Positions 46,617 to 57,441 are shown, numbered from the stretch's first letter. The stretch: 64,000 nucleotides of DNA from JAFAGX01 sp963759875 (GCA_963759875.1 CAVXBB010000017.1:248001-312000), one strand, 5' to 3'. Notes: generated by a model not told the origin, from the letters alone. Translations and numbers: made by a program.

Positions 46617-49600
46617 TTAGCGGCGATTGAGAGCCCACAGCGCCGCGCCCGCTATTCCTGCCATTGCGATGCCGACGCCGGCGCGAAGCATGGCTTTATC
46701 GACTTCCGCCTTCATCTTTTCAGCTCTGGCGCGCTCGGGATTAGCGCCAGACCGGATTTCGTCTTTCAGAGCCATTTGGATGACCTCGGCGAGATGAAGG
46801 GCGCGGCGATCGGTGCACTGCGCAATCTGCTCGCGGCAACTGAATCCGTCGGCGATGATAAGGGTGTCGGGCGAAGATTCACGAACCGCGGGAAGTAATT
46901 CGAGTTCACCAATCGCGATCGAAGCGTTGTATTTGTGTCGCTCGAACCCGAAAGCCCCGGCCATTCCGCAGCAACCCGGAGCTGGCGTTTGGAATTCGAG
47001 TCCTATTCTGCGGAGCACCGATTCCTCGTCGTTCATCTTGAAAATTGACTTGTGATGGCAATGACCATGGACCAGTGCCCGACCGCTCAATCTCGGAAGC
47101 CGAAAATCTCCAGCCTTGCGCTCCAAAAACTCGCTGAACAAAAACGTTTGTTGGGACAGAGCTCGCGCACGGTCGTCATCAGGGAAGAGATTAACGAGTT
47201 CATCACGAAAAACTGAGGCGCAACTGGGTTCGAGCACAACCACCGGAATTTTCTGCTCGATTTCTGGTTCGAGCATGTCGAGGGTTTGCAACAGCAGCCT
47301 CTTGGCACGATTCAACATTCCCCAGTCGTATAGCGGCCTTCCACAACATAGGCCCGTCTCCGGCAAGAAGACCTGAAAGCCAGCCGCTTCAAGCACTTCC
47401 ACAGCAGCTTTTGCGGTGTCCGGAAGGAAATAGTTGTTGAAGGTGTCAGGCCAGAGCAGCACAGGTTGGCAGTTGCTATTTTGCGGCGGCCTTTGTTTAA
47501 ACCAGGCACGAAAAGTCTGGGAAGCAAATGCCGGAATCGAGCGTTGCAGGGGCACGCCTGCGATGAGTTTTGAGATATCGCGCAAAAACGGCATTTGGGT
47601 TGCGAGATTCGCCAAGCCCGGTATGATCGAGGCCACTCTGGCCCAAACATCGATATTGCCGAAGGCGTATGCGCCGCGCGGGCGCACACACCCCTCGTAG
47701 AAATGAGAAAGGAACTCAGCCTTATACGTTGCGACATCCACGCCGACGGGACAGTCGCTCTTGCATCCTTTGCAAGCCAGGCACAGGTCGAGAGAATTCT
47801 TCACGTTCTGATCGCGCCAGCCATCTTGGATCGTACTGCCCTGCGTCATTTCCCAGAGCAGGTGGGCGCGGCCGCGAGTCGAATGCTCTTCCTCACGGGT
47901 GATGCGAAAGCTGGGACACATCACGCCACCTTCGTAGCGGCGGCACTTGCCTACTCCGACGCAGCGTAGCGTGGCATCGGCAAGGCTTCCATGATCTTCC
48001 GGAAATTGGAAGTGAGTCTCCGGCTGCCATGGTTTGTAATCGGCGCCCAGTCGAAGGTTCTCATCAATCCTGTACGGCTCAACGACCTTTCCCGGATTCA
48101 TCTTCCAATTCGGATCCCACAGCGCCTTAAATTGCCGAAATGCCAGCATTAATTCCGGCCCAAACATTTTCGGCAACAGTTCGGCGCGGGACTGGCCGTC
48201 GCCATGTTCTCCGGATAATGAACCGCCGTAGCTGACGACCAGATCCGCAGCTTCTTCCACGAATTTTCGGTAAGCGGCGATTCCTGACTTGGACTGCAAA
48301 TCGAAGTTGATCCGCATATGGACGCAGCCGTGCCCAAAATGGCCATACATTGCAGTTCGATAACCGTAGCCCGTCATCAGCTTTTGCAGATCACGTAGAT
48401 AGCCGCCGAGCTTTTCGGGCGCGACCGCGGCGTCTTCCCAGCCCTCCCATCCGAGCGGCTCGCCGGCAACGTGAGAAGTTGCACCCAGCGCCGACTCGCG
48501 GACCTCCCAGATTCTTTTTGCTTGCGCGCGATCCGTGAACAGCTTCATTTGCGGAGAACCCGGCCTTCGCGAAAGCGAATCCATGAGTTTTCGCGCTTGC
48601 GATTCGGCCTCGGCCTGAGTATCAGCTCCGAATTCGGCGAACAACCAACCACCGCCATCCGGAAGCAACGCCAGACCGCCTGAATTCAAACCCTTGCGCT
48701 GCGTGAAAACGACCAGTAGACGGTCAATACCCTCCAGGCCAATCGGCTTGTGGGCCATGATTTCGGGAACGTGATCCGCGCATTGGAAAACATCGGGGTA
48801 CCCAATGACAACGAGCACGCGCTGCTGCGGGCTTTCGACCAGCTGGCATGTGGCCTCGAGCACGGTGACACAGGTTCCTTCTGAGCCGACCAGAGCGCGC
48901 GCGACCTGGAAGCCGTTTTCGGGCAAAAGGTAATTGAGGTTGTAGCCGGAAACCCGCCGAGGAATGTTGGGAAAGTGCTGTCGAATAAGGTCGGCGTACG
49001 TATCAGCCAGAGTTTTCAAGCCTGAATAGATCTGCCCGCGCCGTCCACCTTTGCGAATGATCTTGTCTAGCTCATTAGCGGTGGTGGTGCCGACTTTCAT
49101 TCGTGCGCCGTCATAGGCGAGGATTTCCAGTTCATCAATATTGTCATCGGTCTTGCCTGCCATCACCGAATGCACGCCGCAGGAGTTGTTACCAATCATC
49201 CCCCTAGCGTGCAGCGGTCGTGGGTTGCTGGATCAGGACCGTAGGTGAGACGGTGCTTCTCGGCAGCGGAGCGCAGGTGGTCGAGTATCACTCCGGGCTG
49301 GACTCGGGCGATTCTTCGCTCCGGATTGACTTCCAGAATTTCCGCCATGTACTTGGAAAAATCGATCACAACGGCGACGTTGCAGCACTGGCCGGCGAGC
49401 GAAGTCCCGCCGCCACGACAAAGAATGGGTGCGCCAAACTCGCGCGCAGTGGCGATGGTTGCGATAACGTCATCATTATTACGGGGCAGGACGACGCCAA
49501 TGGGTACCTGCCGATAATTCGACCCATCGGTGGCGTATAGAGCGCGGGTACCACGGTCGAAGCGGACCTCACCCGCAATGCGATGGCGCAGCAGCGATTC

Positions 49601-49687
49601 CAAACCTGCGGCGTCTACGAGAGATGAGTTCGAGGCTCGAGCGAGTTCGGCGAAATCCCTTTTCCCTAACACCGGTCCGCTAGTCAC
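46617..49687 (-). CDS. FAD-linked oxidase/Fe-S dehydrogenase (GlcD-GlpC fusion type), frame broken at a G-run
   Basis: Predicted membrane-associated dehydrogenase of a 2-hydroxyacid such as D-lactate or glycolate. FAD_binding_4 domain: CRGGGTSLAGQCC, then TLGG / MIGNNSCGVHSVMAG. FAD-oxidase C domain, a 4Fe-4S pair (CLACKGCKSDCPVG), and two CCG-type domains (LCCGRPLYDWG, GCCGMAGAFG). A C-terminal hydrophobic helix follows. The frame is lost at 49201-49205 where a run of five G should have six: CTLGG ends in TGA instead of continuing to MIGNN. Start is ambiguous among GTG 49717, 49687 and 49672, all overlapping the zinc-ribbon gene end. About 1020 residues. Confidence 0.85.
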
Positions 49688-50312
49688 TGGAATTGCCCAC
49701 ACCTTTGCCGCTAACACTGGCGACTTTGATCAAAGTCCCGTTGTCGCTTGGCTGAATCTTGATGGTGACTATGTTATTTCTTCCCGTTGAAACAATGCTG
49801 TAGTGATCTTCTCCGGACTGGTTAATGGTGGCGTTTGGCAATTTTGCCTTGTAGAAATCAGCGACTTTTTCGACGGGATCGTCAGTCTCGAATTCGGCTG
49901 CGACGGTTTGCATCCCCGCGACGTTTATATTCGCGGCCTTACCCTTCAGTACGCGAGCCTTTGGATAAACATCGATTCCGAGTGCGTGACCGACGTCGGC
50001 GGGATTATTGGTGCTTTCGACGCTGCCAAACGGGCTCTCGATCCGGACATTTCCGTTTCGATTCTGAACCCGTGTCTGCCGCGCAACTCGCAACCCGAAG
50101 ACGATAAGGCCCGCGATGGCGAGTGCTCCAATGACAACGATTACTGCTACGCCGATGAGAATAGGTTTAATTGCGCTGTTCGGTTTAGCAGGAGCAACCG
50201 GGGCCGGAGTTGCCCCAGGAGTAATTGGCGCTCCAGCCTGCCCCGCGCCACATTTGCTGCAAAAACGAGTTCCTTCTTCCAGATTTGCGCCGCACACATT
50301 GCAGAAGGGCAT
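49680..50312 (-). CDS. Membrane protein with N-terminal zinc ribbon
   Basis: 210 residues: a zinc ribbon (PFCNVCGANLEEGTRFCSKCG) at the very start, a proline/alanine linker, one membrane helix (IKPILIGVAVIVVIGALAIAG), then an extracytoplasmic domain of strands and helices (VEKVADFYKAKLPNATINQS, GRNNIVTIKIQPSDNGT). This arrangement is common in uncharacterised bacterial proteins. It overlaps the start of the FAD/Fe-S gene, implying shared transcription. Confidence 0.7.
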   Translation of the reverse strand: MPFCNVCGANLEEGTRFCSKCGAGQAGAPITPGATPAPVAPAKPNSAIKPILIGVAVIVVIGALAIAGLIVFGLRVARQTRVQNRNGNVRIESPFGSVESTNNPADVGHALGIDVYPKARVLKGKAANINVAGMQTVAAEFETDDPVEKVADFYKAKLPNATINQSGEDHYSIVSTGRNNIVTIKIQPSDNGTLIKVASVSGKGVGNSSD

Positions 50313-50412
50313 AAATGTGGTCTCGGTGGTTATGATATTCGCTGTTCACCCCGAGTTAAAGCAGAGAGTATCTGGAGGAGTTTTCAACCGCCCCGCAATG
50401 TGAGGTCAGCCG

Positions 50413-50725
50413 CTATGGAAGTCCGGCGTGAATCATTCCGCGCGTGGAATAGTCGGCCAAGCTAAGAAACAGCAGAATCAGCAACCAGAAGATCGCAGCA
50501 ACAATCACCGTTTTTGTGAGCTTCTCACTGGTGTACTTGACATGCATGAAGAAAAGCACGACCAGAAGCGCCTTTATGGTCGCGATGACCAGCGCAACAA
50601 CCGTGTTAAACGGGCCAAGGTCAACGAAGGACACCGACGGCGGTAAGCACCGTCAGGACACATCAGGGCGGTCCAGATTCCGATGTAAGGTCTTGCTTGA
50701 AATAATGTGTTCAGACGTCGGCCAT
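50413..50725 (-). CDS. ctaF: Cytochrome c oxidase subunit IV, N-terminal part with four +1 breaks
   Basis: Small membrane subunit of the caa3 oxidase. The intact part reads SFVDLGPFNTVVALVIATIK, LLVVLFFMHVKYT and a second helix IFWLLILLFLSLAD. The N-terminus is split over three frames: MADV, EHIISSKT, then IGIWTALM and LTVLTAV. Four single extra bases near 50713, 50687, 50657 and 50635 explain this. Last gene of the operon; ATG 50725 is seven bases after the ctaE stop. Confidence 0.8.
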
Positions 50726-50731
50726 GCTTGC

Positions 50732-51438
50732 TCACTTTAGTGGCTTTCGATCGATCAAGTACAACAGCGGAAACAGATAAATCCAGACAATATCCACGAA
50801 GTGCCAGTACAGGCCCCCGATTTCTAGTGGCGTGTGATACTCCGGCGTGTAGCGGCCCTTCCACGCATAGTAGAGTCAAGATAGTGAAACAATGCCGACG
50901 CCAATGATCATGTGCAGCGCGTGCAAGCCGGTCATCGCGAAGTAAAGCGAGAAGAAAATCTGCTCGTGGCGCTGGTCGACGTGGAGCTGAGGGTGGCTTC
51001 TGCACGATGTCCTCGGCATTGAAGGAGGTGCCGGGAACGTGGTGCTCCTTGAATTTGTGGTACCACTCGATGCCTTTGATGCCGAGAAAAGCCAGACCGA
51101 AAAACAGCGTGATCAGCAACAAAGTGACCAGTAGCTTGCGCTTGCCCATCTGCGCGGCACGCACGCCAAGCGCTACGGTCAAGCTGCTGCAGATGAGAAC
51201 AGCGGTATTGATCGTGCCCAGATAGATGTCGATGCTGCGGCTGCCGGCGGCGAATTCGGGGTAATACCAGTAGCGATAGACCAGATAGGCGCAGAACATG
51301 CCGCCAAAAAACATGATCTCGGTGGCCAGGAACAGCCACATGCCGAGCGAGGCGGCGTCGCGCTGCTGCTCGCATGTCGGCAAAGTGGTGCTGCAGCTCC
51401 GGGCCGTGCGTGCTCGACGGCGATGGGGCTATCGCCAA
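50732..51438 (-). CDS. ctaE: Cytochrome c oxidase subunit III, frame-broken
   Basis: Membrane subunit III. Segments in order: HGPELQHHFADM / EQQRDAASLGMWLFLATEIM, FAGTI-like region NTAVLICSSLTVALGVRAA, EHHVPGTSFNAEDIVQK / HEQIFFSLYFAMTGLHALHM, WKGRYTPEYHTPLEIGGLYW, and the end VDIVWIYLFPLLYLIDRKPLK. Breaks lie near 51372, 50992, 50885 and 50874. TTG 51438, preceded by GGAGGT, overlaps the likely ctaD stop; a ctaD-ctaE fusion is the alternative because no break is needed to read through. Confidence 0.82.
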
Positions 51439-53073
51439 CCGGCACCTCCGCGGGGCGGGGATCTCTTCGTAGTCGTAGGCTTCCCATGTCACTTCGGGGG
51501 TTTCATCGAAATTGAAGGTGGGCGGCGGAGAAGAGGTTTTCCACTCCAGGCCGGCGGCGCCCCAGGGATTGTCGGATCGGCGATTTTTCCGTAGCGCATG
51601 GACCACAGGAAATAAACCATCGGCAGAACATATCCGACAGCCAGAATGCGTCGAGCCGGCAGTGGAGAGCACATTCAGCACCTGAAATTCTGGCGGATAT
51701 TGCCAGTAGCGGCGCGGCATTCCCATGTAGCCCGAGAATAAATTGCGGAAAGAACGTCAGGTTGAAACCAACGAATACAGCAATGCGGCGCCAGCCTGCC
51801 CAGCCCTCCGGATACATGCGGCCGGAAATTTTCGGCCACCAGAAATGCAATCCGCCCAGATAGCCCATGACCGCGCCGCCTACCATGATGTAGTGGAAGT
51901 GAGCCACGACGAAGTAAGTGTCGGTGCACGTGTACGTCGATTCCCAAGGCGGCCAGGAACAGCCCGGTCAGCCCGCCCATGGTGAACAGGCCGATGAAGC
52001 CGAAGGCGTACAGCATGGGCGTAGTGAAACGAGATCGAGCCTTTGTACATGGTCGCGGTCCAGTTGAACACTTTGATCGCGGAAGGAACTGCCACCAGAG
52101 TAACTCAGCATGGAGAAAATCAACGCCGAGTAGAGCGAAATCCCGGCCACAAACATGTGGTGCGCCCAGACCAGAAATCCGAACACCGCGATCGCAATGC
52201 TGGACATGGCCACAAAGTTGTAGCCGAAGATGCGCTTGCGTGAGAAACATGGAATGATCTCCGATACCACCCCCATCGAGGGCAGGATCATGATGTAAAC
52301 CGCCGGATGGGAATAAAACCAGAACAAGTGCTGGAACAGCAGCGGATCGCCGCCGCGAGTGGGATCGAAAATGCCAAGGTTGAAGGCGCGTTCGAAGACC
52401 ACCAGCAGCAGCGTGATCGCTAGTACCGGCGTGCCAAGCAACTGAATGATGCTGGTCGCGTAGATGTGCCCAGATAAACAGTGGCAGACGCGACCAGGTC
52501 ATGCCCGGGCGCTCGCATGCGGTGAATAGTCACAACGAAATTCAGCCCGGTCAGGATAGAGGAAAATCCGGCGATGAAGATGGCGAGCCCAGCTTCAATC
52601 ACTCTGAGTGTTGCTGAAGGCTGTGCTGAAGGGTGTGTAGAAAGTCCAACCCGTGTCCACGCCGCCGGTAATAATGCAGTGGAGCATCAGGCCGCCGGCG
52701 AATAATGTATAGATACCAGCTCAGGAGATTAATCCGGGGAAATGCAAGGTCTTTCGCGCCGACCATCATCGGTACCAGGAAATTGCCCAGTACAGCTGGA
52801 ATGGATGGAATGAGAAAGAAGAAAATCATCACCTGGCCGTGCATGGTGAACAGCTTGTTGTAGGTGTCGGCTTGAACCAGATCGCCGGCAGGTGTGAGCA
52901 ACTCGAGACGGATCAGGAGAGCGAAAAATCCTCCGATGAAAAAGAAGAACGTGATCAGACCCCAGGTAGAGCAGCGCGATGCGTTTGTGATCGGTAGTGA
53001 GCAGCCATGAACGTATGCCGTAATCGGTATTGAGATAATGTTCGCGTTCTGCGGTTACTGCTGCGGTTGCCAT
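51429..53073 (-). CDS. ctaD: Cytochrome c oxidase subunit I, frame-broken
   Basis: Heme-copper catalytic subunit. Recognisable in order: MATAAVTAEREHY, TTDHKRIALLYLG, FTMHGQVMIFFFLIPSIPAV, GNFLVPMMVGAKDLAFPR, FIAGFSSILTGLNFVVTIH, QHLFWFYSHPAVYIMILP (CuB histidines; HPAVY), SRKRIFGYNFVAMSSI, FVVAHFHYIMVGGAVMGY (heme ligands), and the C-terminal PWGAAGLEWKTSSPPP. Breaks near 52962, 52703, 52604, 52505, 52467, 52099, 52023, 51924, 51732, 51648 and 51575. Start ATG 53073 overlaps ctaC by 19 bases. Confidence 0.9.
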
Positions 53074-54128
53074 GCTATTCCCTTAGGGTTCTGCGGTTTG
53101 TCGAGCGCCAAACTGTCGGAGTTGCCGGCCGGTCCGGATGCTGGTGGCGTCAGCGACTTGACATATGCGACCAGCGCCGTCAATTGTTCTTCGCTCACCA
53201 AGCCTTGGAAAGCTGGCATGATGGGCTTGAAGCCGCTAACGATTTTCGCGGTCGGGCTAAAATTGATTCGCGAATGTAATTTTCATCGGCAATTACGGTT
53301 CGTCCATCTTCCAACTGCACCGGCTTGCCGAAGATTCCCTCCAGAATCGGACCGCGGCCCTGAACGTCAAAGCGATGACAGGTGGGACACCCCAGTTGCT
53401 GAAAAAGGTTTCGCCAGCTGGCCGCCAGAGACCCCGAGACAATCCCGCCAGAAAGCCAGCCCGCATACTCGCCGCATCCATCACCACAACTTGCCCAATC
53501 ATGCCGGAGTGCTGTTCCGCAGTATTCAGCGCAAAACAAGTGATAGATGCCGGGCCGGGTTGCGTGAAACCACGCCGTTGTATAGCGCCCAGGAAGCACG
53601 TCCTGCTTAATGCGGAAGGCGGGAACATAGAAACTGTGAATGACATCCTGCGAGGTCATGATCAGCTTGATGTCGCGGCCCACGGGAACATGCAGTTGAT
53701 TAATTTCGCGCTGGCCCTGCTCATGCTCGAGCTTCCACATCCACTGCTTCGCGACAACGTAGACTTCCTCTGCTCCGCGTGGAGGTGTTCGCTCATGGAA
53801 GTAAATGACTGCGCCCCAAACAAAAATCGTCAAAAAAATGACCAGCGGCACTGACAGACCACGTCATTTCCAGCGGAATCGAACCTTCGATCGGCTGAGC
53901 GCGGTGTCCGGGACGGCGGCGATATTTGTACGCGAACACCACAATCATGACGAAGATCGCAACCGACATGAACACGGATAACGCCACGAGAAAGATGAAT
54001 AGCGCATCCACCTGCCCTGATGTCGTAGAGGCGCTTATCGGCCAAAGTGGAAAATCGTCGACATAAGGTCTATCGAATCCGTTTTGCGCGCTGGTGTTCC
54101 GAGGATGATCCTGCCGCGCAACATTCAT
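53055..54128 (-). CDS. ctaC: Cytochrome c oxidase subunit II with fused cytochrome c (caa3 type), frame-broken
   Basis: Two N-terminal membrane helices (ALFIFLVALSVFMSVAIFVM; PLVIFLTIFVWGAVIYFH), then the CuA cupredoxin domain (QDVIHSFYVPAFRIKQDVLP, CAEYCGTEHSGM), and a C-terminal class I cytochrome c (GCPTCHRFDVQGRGP, distal end PIMPAFQGLVSEEQLTAL). The fused heme domain marks a caa3-type oxidase that takes electrons directly from complex III. Breaks include 53855, about 53510 and 53250. ATG 54128 overlaps the sco stop. Confidence 0.88.
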
Positions 54129-55028
54129 CGGATCATACGAAACATCACCGAGTAGAAAGTTCCATGATCAAACGTCGCGCCCGCGACCAGTTCAAAACTC
54201 GACTGATAATTGCGCCGTATTTTCCCTGATCCGGATCGTAGTGGTAGCAGTACAGCAATACCTGGTCGACTACAGTGCCAATCTTGTTTTGCGATGCTTG
54301 AATCAGTCCTAAGCGCAAATCTTTGGGGGCAAACTCAACTCCGTAGTAATACTGCGCGATTTTTCCCTCGGGGGTCAGCACCATGATTGCCGTGGCATGC
54401 GCGAACTGGCGCGGTTTTAGCATCGTACTGATATTCAAATCCGGCGGCCTTGGTCAGTGCGTCGATCGAAGTTCTGCGGGCCGGTCAGAAAATGCCAGCC
54501 AGCGGCCGCGCCCGGCCGTCCGTAACGTTTCAGCCATAGGGCCTTTTTCTCGGTGGCCATTTCCGGAGTTTCTTTCGGATCGAAACTGATGGTAAGAACA
54601 TCAAATTGTTTTCCGACATCGAATTTCAACACCCTTAGGGCGCTTTCCAGCCCACTCAAGACTTCTCCGCACAGCATCGGGCACTGGTAATAGACCAGAT
54701 TCAAGATCATCGGTTTGTGCCCGAAATAGTCGCGCAATTGAACTGGCTTCCCAGTCTCGTCACGGAACGTAAGGTTCGGGGGAATCTGTTCGTTTAAATG
54801 TTGCTCAATGCCAACATGCTTCAATCCGGGAGGCCGCAGATTCGCGGGCGGCGACATTGCGCCCTGCGACATGGCCTGGCCCCACGCGGCCGCGGCTACA
54901 AATAAGAGCGCGAGAGCAGCCACGTACCTTGATATAGCTGATGTCGTTCTTGCGAGCTGAGAACTGCTGATTGCTCGCGTCGCTCGGGATGACAACAAAA
55001 AGGAGCGTGGCTCAAATGAACTACTCAC
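54125..55028 (-). CDS. sco: SCO1/SenC copper chaperone, C-terminal part frame-broken
   Basis: Assembles the CuA centre of CtaC. A thioredoxin-like domain carries the copper cysteines in YYQCPMLCGEVL, then LTISFDPKETPEMA and a final histidine in the region HATAIMVLTPEGKIAQYYYG. The C-terminus, once frame-corrected, ends in a membrane helix (LIMGTFYSVMFRMIR). The N-terminus (GTG 55028) contains a dispersed-repeat copy before a signal segment (RYVAALALLFVAAAAWG), so the true start is uncertain. Confidence 0.85.
54969..55003. repeat. Dispersed repeat, copy C
   Basis: GATTGCTCGCGTCGCTCGGG followed by ATGACAACAAAAAGGAG, lying inside the 5' end of sco as annotated. Core and A-rich tail match copies A (44443) and B (27897), same orientation. 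Confidence 0.45.
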
Positions 55029-55405
55029 TTCCGCTTCGCCTTTCCTGATGGGGATGCATTCTTGTTGTGCAAATTACTTACGTCGGCACGCTGCGCGGCT
55101 TGATTCACCACGTTCACTTCTGACGGTGGCACTGTCCCAACTCTCGGCGTGGTCGGTAATCCACGCTGCGCAACCAATTCCATAGCTCGGTCAATCGGTA
55201 TGCGCACCACGCCGGCTTTTCTGATCGACCCAGCCATAACTATTGAGGGTTTGTTCTTCCTTCAGCCGAAAATCATTGATCTCAGTGCGTTCGTTTCTTT
55301 CCAATCGGGTTGTGGGAATTTCTGGGCGTCTTGCGGCGAGAATCACGCGCGTGTCGGGCGATTGTCTGGACCAGCGGACTTTGCGGCGGTTCGTGCTCCT
55401 CTCAT
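55025..55405 (-). CDS. Conserved unnamed protein of the act-cta operon, frame-broken
   Basis: After frame correction it reads MRGARTAAKSAGPDNRP, an unclear middle, then ARRPEIPTTRLERNERTEIN, LKEEQTLNSYGWVDQ / KAGVVRIPIDRAMELVAQRG and a basic end GKAKRK. One to two indels near 55220 and 55345. The pattern NSYGWVD(Q/K)..AGVVRIPIDRAM recurs, as I recall, in respiratory operons of Acidobacteriota, just upstream of SCO. No membrane helix is obvious in the readable part. Function unknown; an assembly factor is a reasonable guess from position. Confidence 0.5.
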
Positions 55406-55569
55406 GACGGCTCCAGGTAGCGATACAGGCCCCAAACAATGAAATAAATCAGACCACCCCGCCTACTACGAGACTGAGCAAGAACACGAATACACTGCCA
55501 TGGCGCTCAGGTCCCGGTGCTCGAAGCTCGGTTCCGCGATGTTCTGTTATTTCTTATGTCTTCAGTCAT
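55402..55569 (-). CDS. Small single-helix membrane protein, ActG-like
   Basis: About 55 residues: MTEDIRNNRT, EPSFEHRDLSAM, then one helix (FVFLLSLVVGGVV; LIYFIVWGLYRYLEPS). Three frame breaks are needed. ATG 55569 overlaps the actF stop region and TCATGA links its stop to the next gene. ActG, a small membrane subunit, is known in alternative complex III of Rhodothermus and others; size and position fit, sequence is too short to be sure. Confidence 0.45.
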
Positions 55570-56801
55570 GGGCTGGTTCCAAAACCTCGTATGCGTCCGG
55601 GTCATACGACAGGCAGCAGCGGCAGCGAATTCAGATTTCGGAAATAAGAACGCACAGCCAAATTCCGCCCATGGCAATGGGCAGACACAACGTCTGCCAG
55701 AGTCACGGTAAAACTGCTGGTGAGAAATTGGGCTCGATGATCCAGAAAAGATCCAGAGTAGCGCATGAACATAAGCCAAACCGCCAGCCAGACCAACTTT
55801 CGTATGTCGCGTTTGAACGGGCGAGAAAGCAGGAAGCACAAACGGCACAGCAAACTGAAAGACCACCAGGAACAGCTCCGATGGAGCCGCCAACCACCGT
55901 TCAAGCGGCTGATGTACCAAGTGATTTCCTCCGGCAAATTTCCCGCCCAGATGATCAGCCACTGCGAGAAAGAAAAGTATGCCCACACCATGAGGAACGT
56001 CAGCATCCACTTGCCGTGGTCTTGCACAAAATCTGGCCTCAACATCTCCGACATTGGCTTGTAATTCACCAAGATTCGTTCAATCACAACTGCAAAGCAC
56101 ATCGCGGAGAGCACTTGGCCGATCAGGACATCAGCCCATAAATGGTGGAAATCCAGCTGGGATCGATGGACATGATCCAGTCGATCGCGGCGAAAGAGAT
56201 GCGTGAATGCGTAAAGCATCAGTCCTGGCCCGCTGACAGCTTTGAAATTGTGCGCATGTCGTCGCGCGATTTGGCCTGATCCTGCTCGCGCGACCACTTG
56301 GTCAGGAAGAACGACAGACAGATTCCAGATCGCCAAATAAATCACGGCACGCCAGATGAAATCCGTGCACATAAAGATAGGACTTCGTAATGTCCTGCAG
56401 AGTGCTGGCGCAGATGTTTGAATCTGCGATGGACGTCAAGTGGCCGGTGCCCACACATAAAGTTGTGGGAGTCCGAAGAGAATGGGGATGAACAGACATC
56501 GCCATCAGCGGCAATGCAGCGCATGGCCGCGCCCATGAATTCTGCGGATCACCGTTCCCCAACCCCCGCCGGTCAGATGCCGAATCATGAGAATTGCCAT
56601 CGATCCGAGAGTCACTCCGAGCCATGCCATAAAGCCGAGCAAATATCCGCGGAAGAATTCTTCTGGACGGATGAAGTCGAGCGCCAGCGAGATCGCACCC
56701 GCGAAGAATACGATGCCGATGATCAGCGAACGCGAGCTGGATGGTCTTCGCGTCACCGGAGGAGCCATCAGGTCCGAGGTTCACAGCGGCCTTGTGCTCA
56801 T
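55562..56801 (-). CDS. actF: Alternative complex III subunit ActF (NrfD/PsrC-like), frame-broken
   Basis: Polytopic quinol-interacting subunit. Readable pieces: KAAVNLGPDGSSGDAKTIQL, SLIIGIVFFAGAISLALDF, GYLLGFMAWLGVTLGSMAIL, IRHLTGGGWGTVIRRI, WNLSV, FKAVSGPGLMLYAF, MCFAVVIERILVNYKPMSEM, WMLTFLMVWAYFSFSQWLII, PEEITWYISRLNGGWR and the end YDPDAYEVLEPAHD. About ten helices. Breaks include 56795, 56755, several from 56520 to 56130, 55890-55720 and 55608. Confidence 0.85.
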
Positions 56802-57441
56802 TTCGGCTTGGTCCTCCTTTTTGTCTGCGAAGTGGATTGAAGTTCCGGCAAAGTTGCGCCGGAGCCCGGATCTCCGCGGAACAGCGGCGGTGCGAAGGCA
56901 CTTTTGTCCTGGCGGAACATCGGCTCAAGTTGCATCCCTGACTCAACTGCAAAGCGCGGATATAGGCCACAATGCACCAGCGATCGCGCGGCGGAATTTG
57001 CGAGGCATATTCCGGCATGGCGCCGAATCCGTGGGTCATTACATCGAAGAAATATCCCAGCGGTGCTTTGCGCAAGCGCTCGGTGTGATACGACGGTGGT
57101 GCACGAAATCCGCGTTGCACGATCATCCCGTTGCCGTCGCCCAGGCGCGAGTGGCAAGGGGAGCAATAAATATTGAAGCGCTCGCGACCGCGGGCCAACA
57201 CATCGGCGGTCACCGGGAACGGCATGTAAGTCGCCGGGATTATTTCCAATTTTGCCGGTATAGAAATACGAACTTCATGCAGCCTGCCCGCGCGCGACAG
57301 TACCCTCGACCGGAGGCCGCGCCGAGCGCAGGTCGGCAAAAGAAATGGCTCTCCGCCAGCGGCTTATATCGAGGCTGATCGTGCATATCCTGGCGGCATC
57401 CGACAAGGAACGAGACGGCAAGCAGTCCCAAGTGGCGACAT
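56798..57441 (-). CDS. actE: Alternative complex III subunit ActE (monoheme cytochrome c), frame-broken
   Basis: Lipoprotein or anchored cytochrome: LLAVSFLVGC as lipobox-like start, then CRQDMHDQPRYKPLAES, HEVRISIPAKLEIIP, TADVLARGRERFNIYCSPCH (heme motif CSPCH), YFFDVMTHGFGAMPEYASQI (distal methionine) and IVAYIRALQLSQ. C-terminal DPGSGATLPELQST reads in a third frame. Stop TGA 56798 overlaps the actF ATG. N-terminus ATG 57441 is the best guess. Confidence 0.85.
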
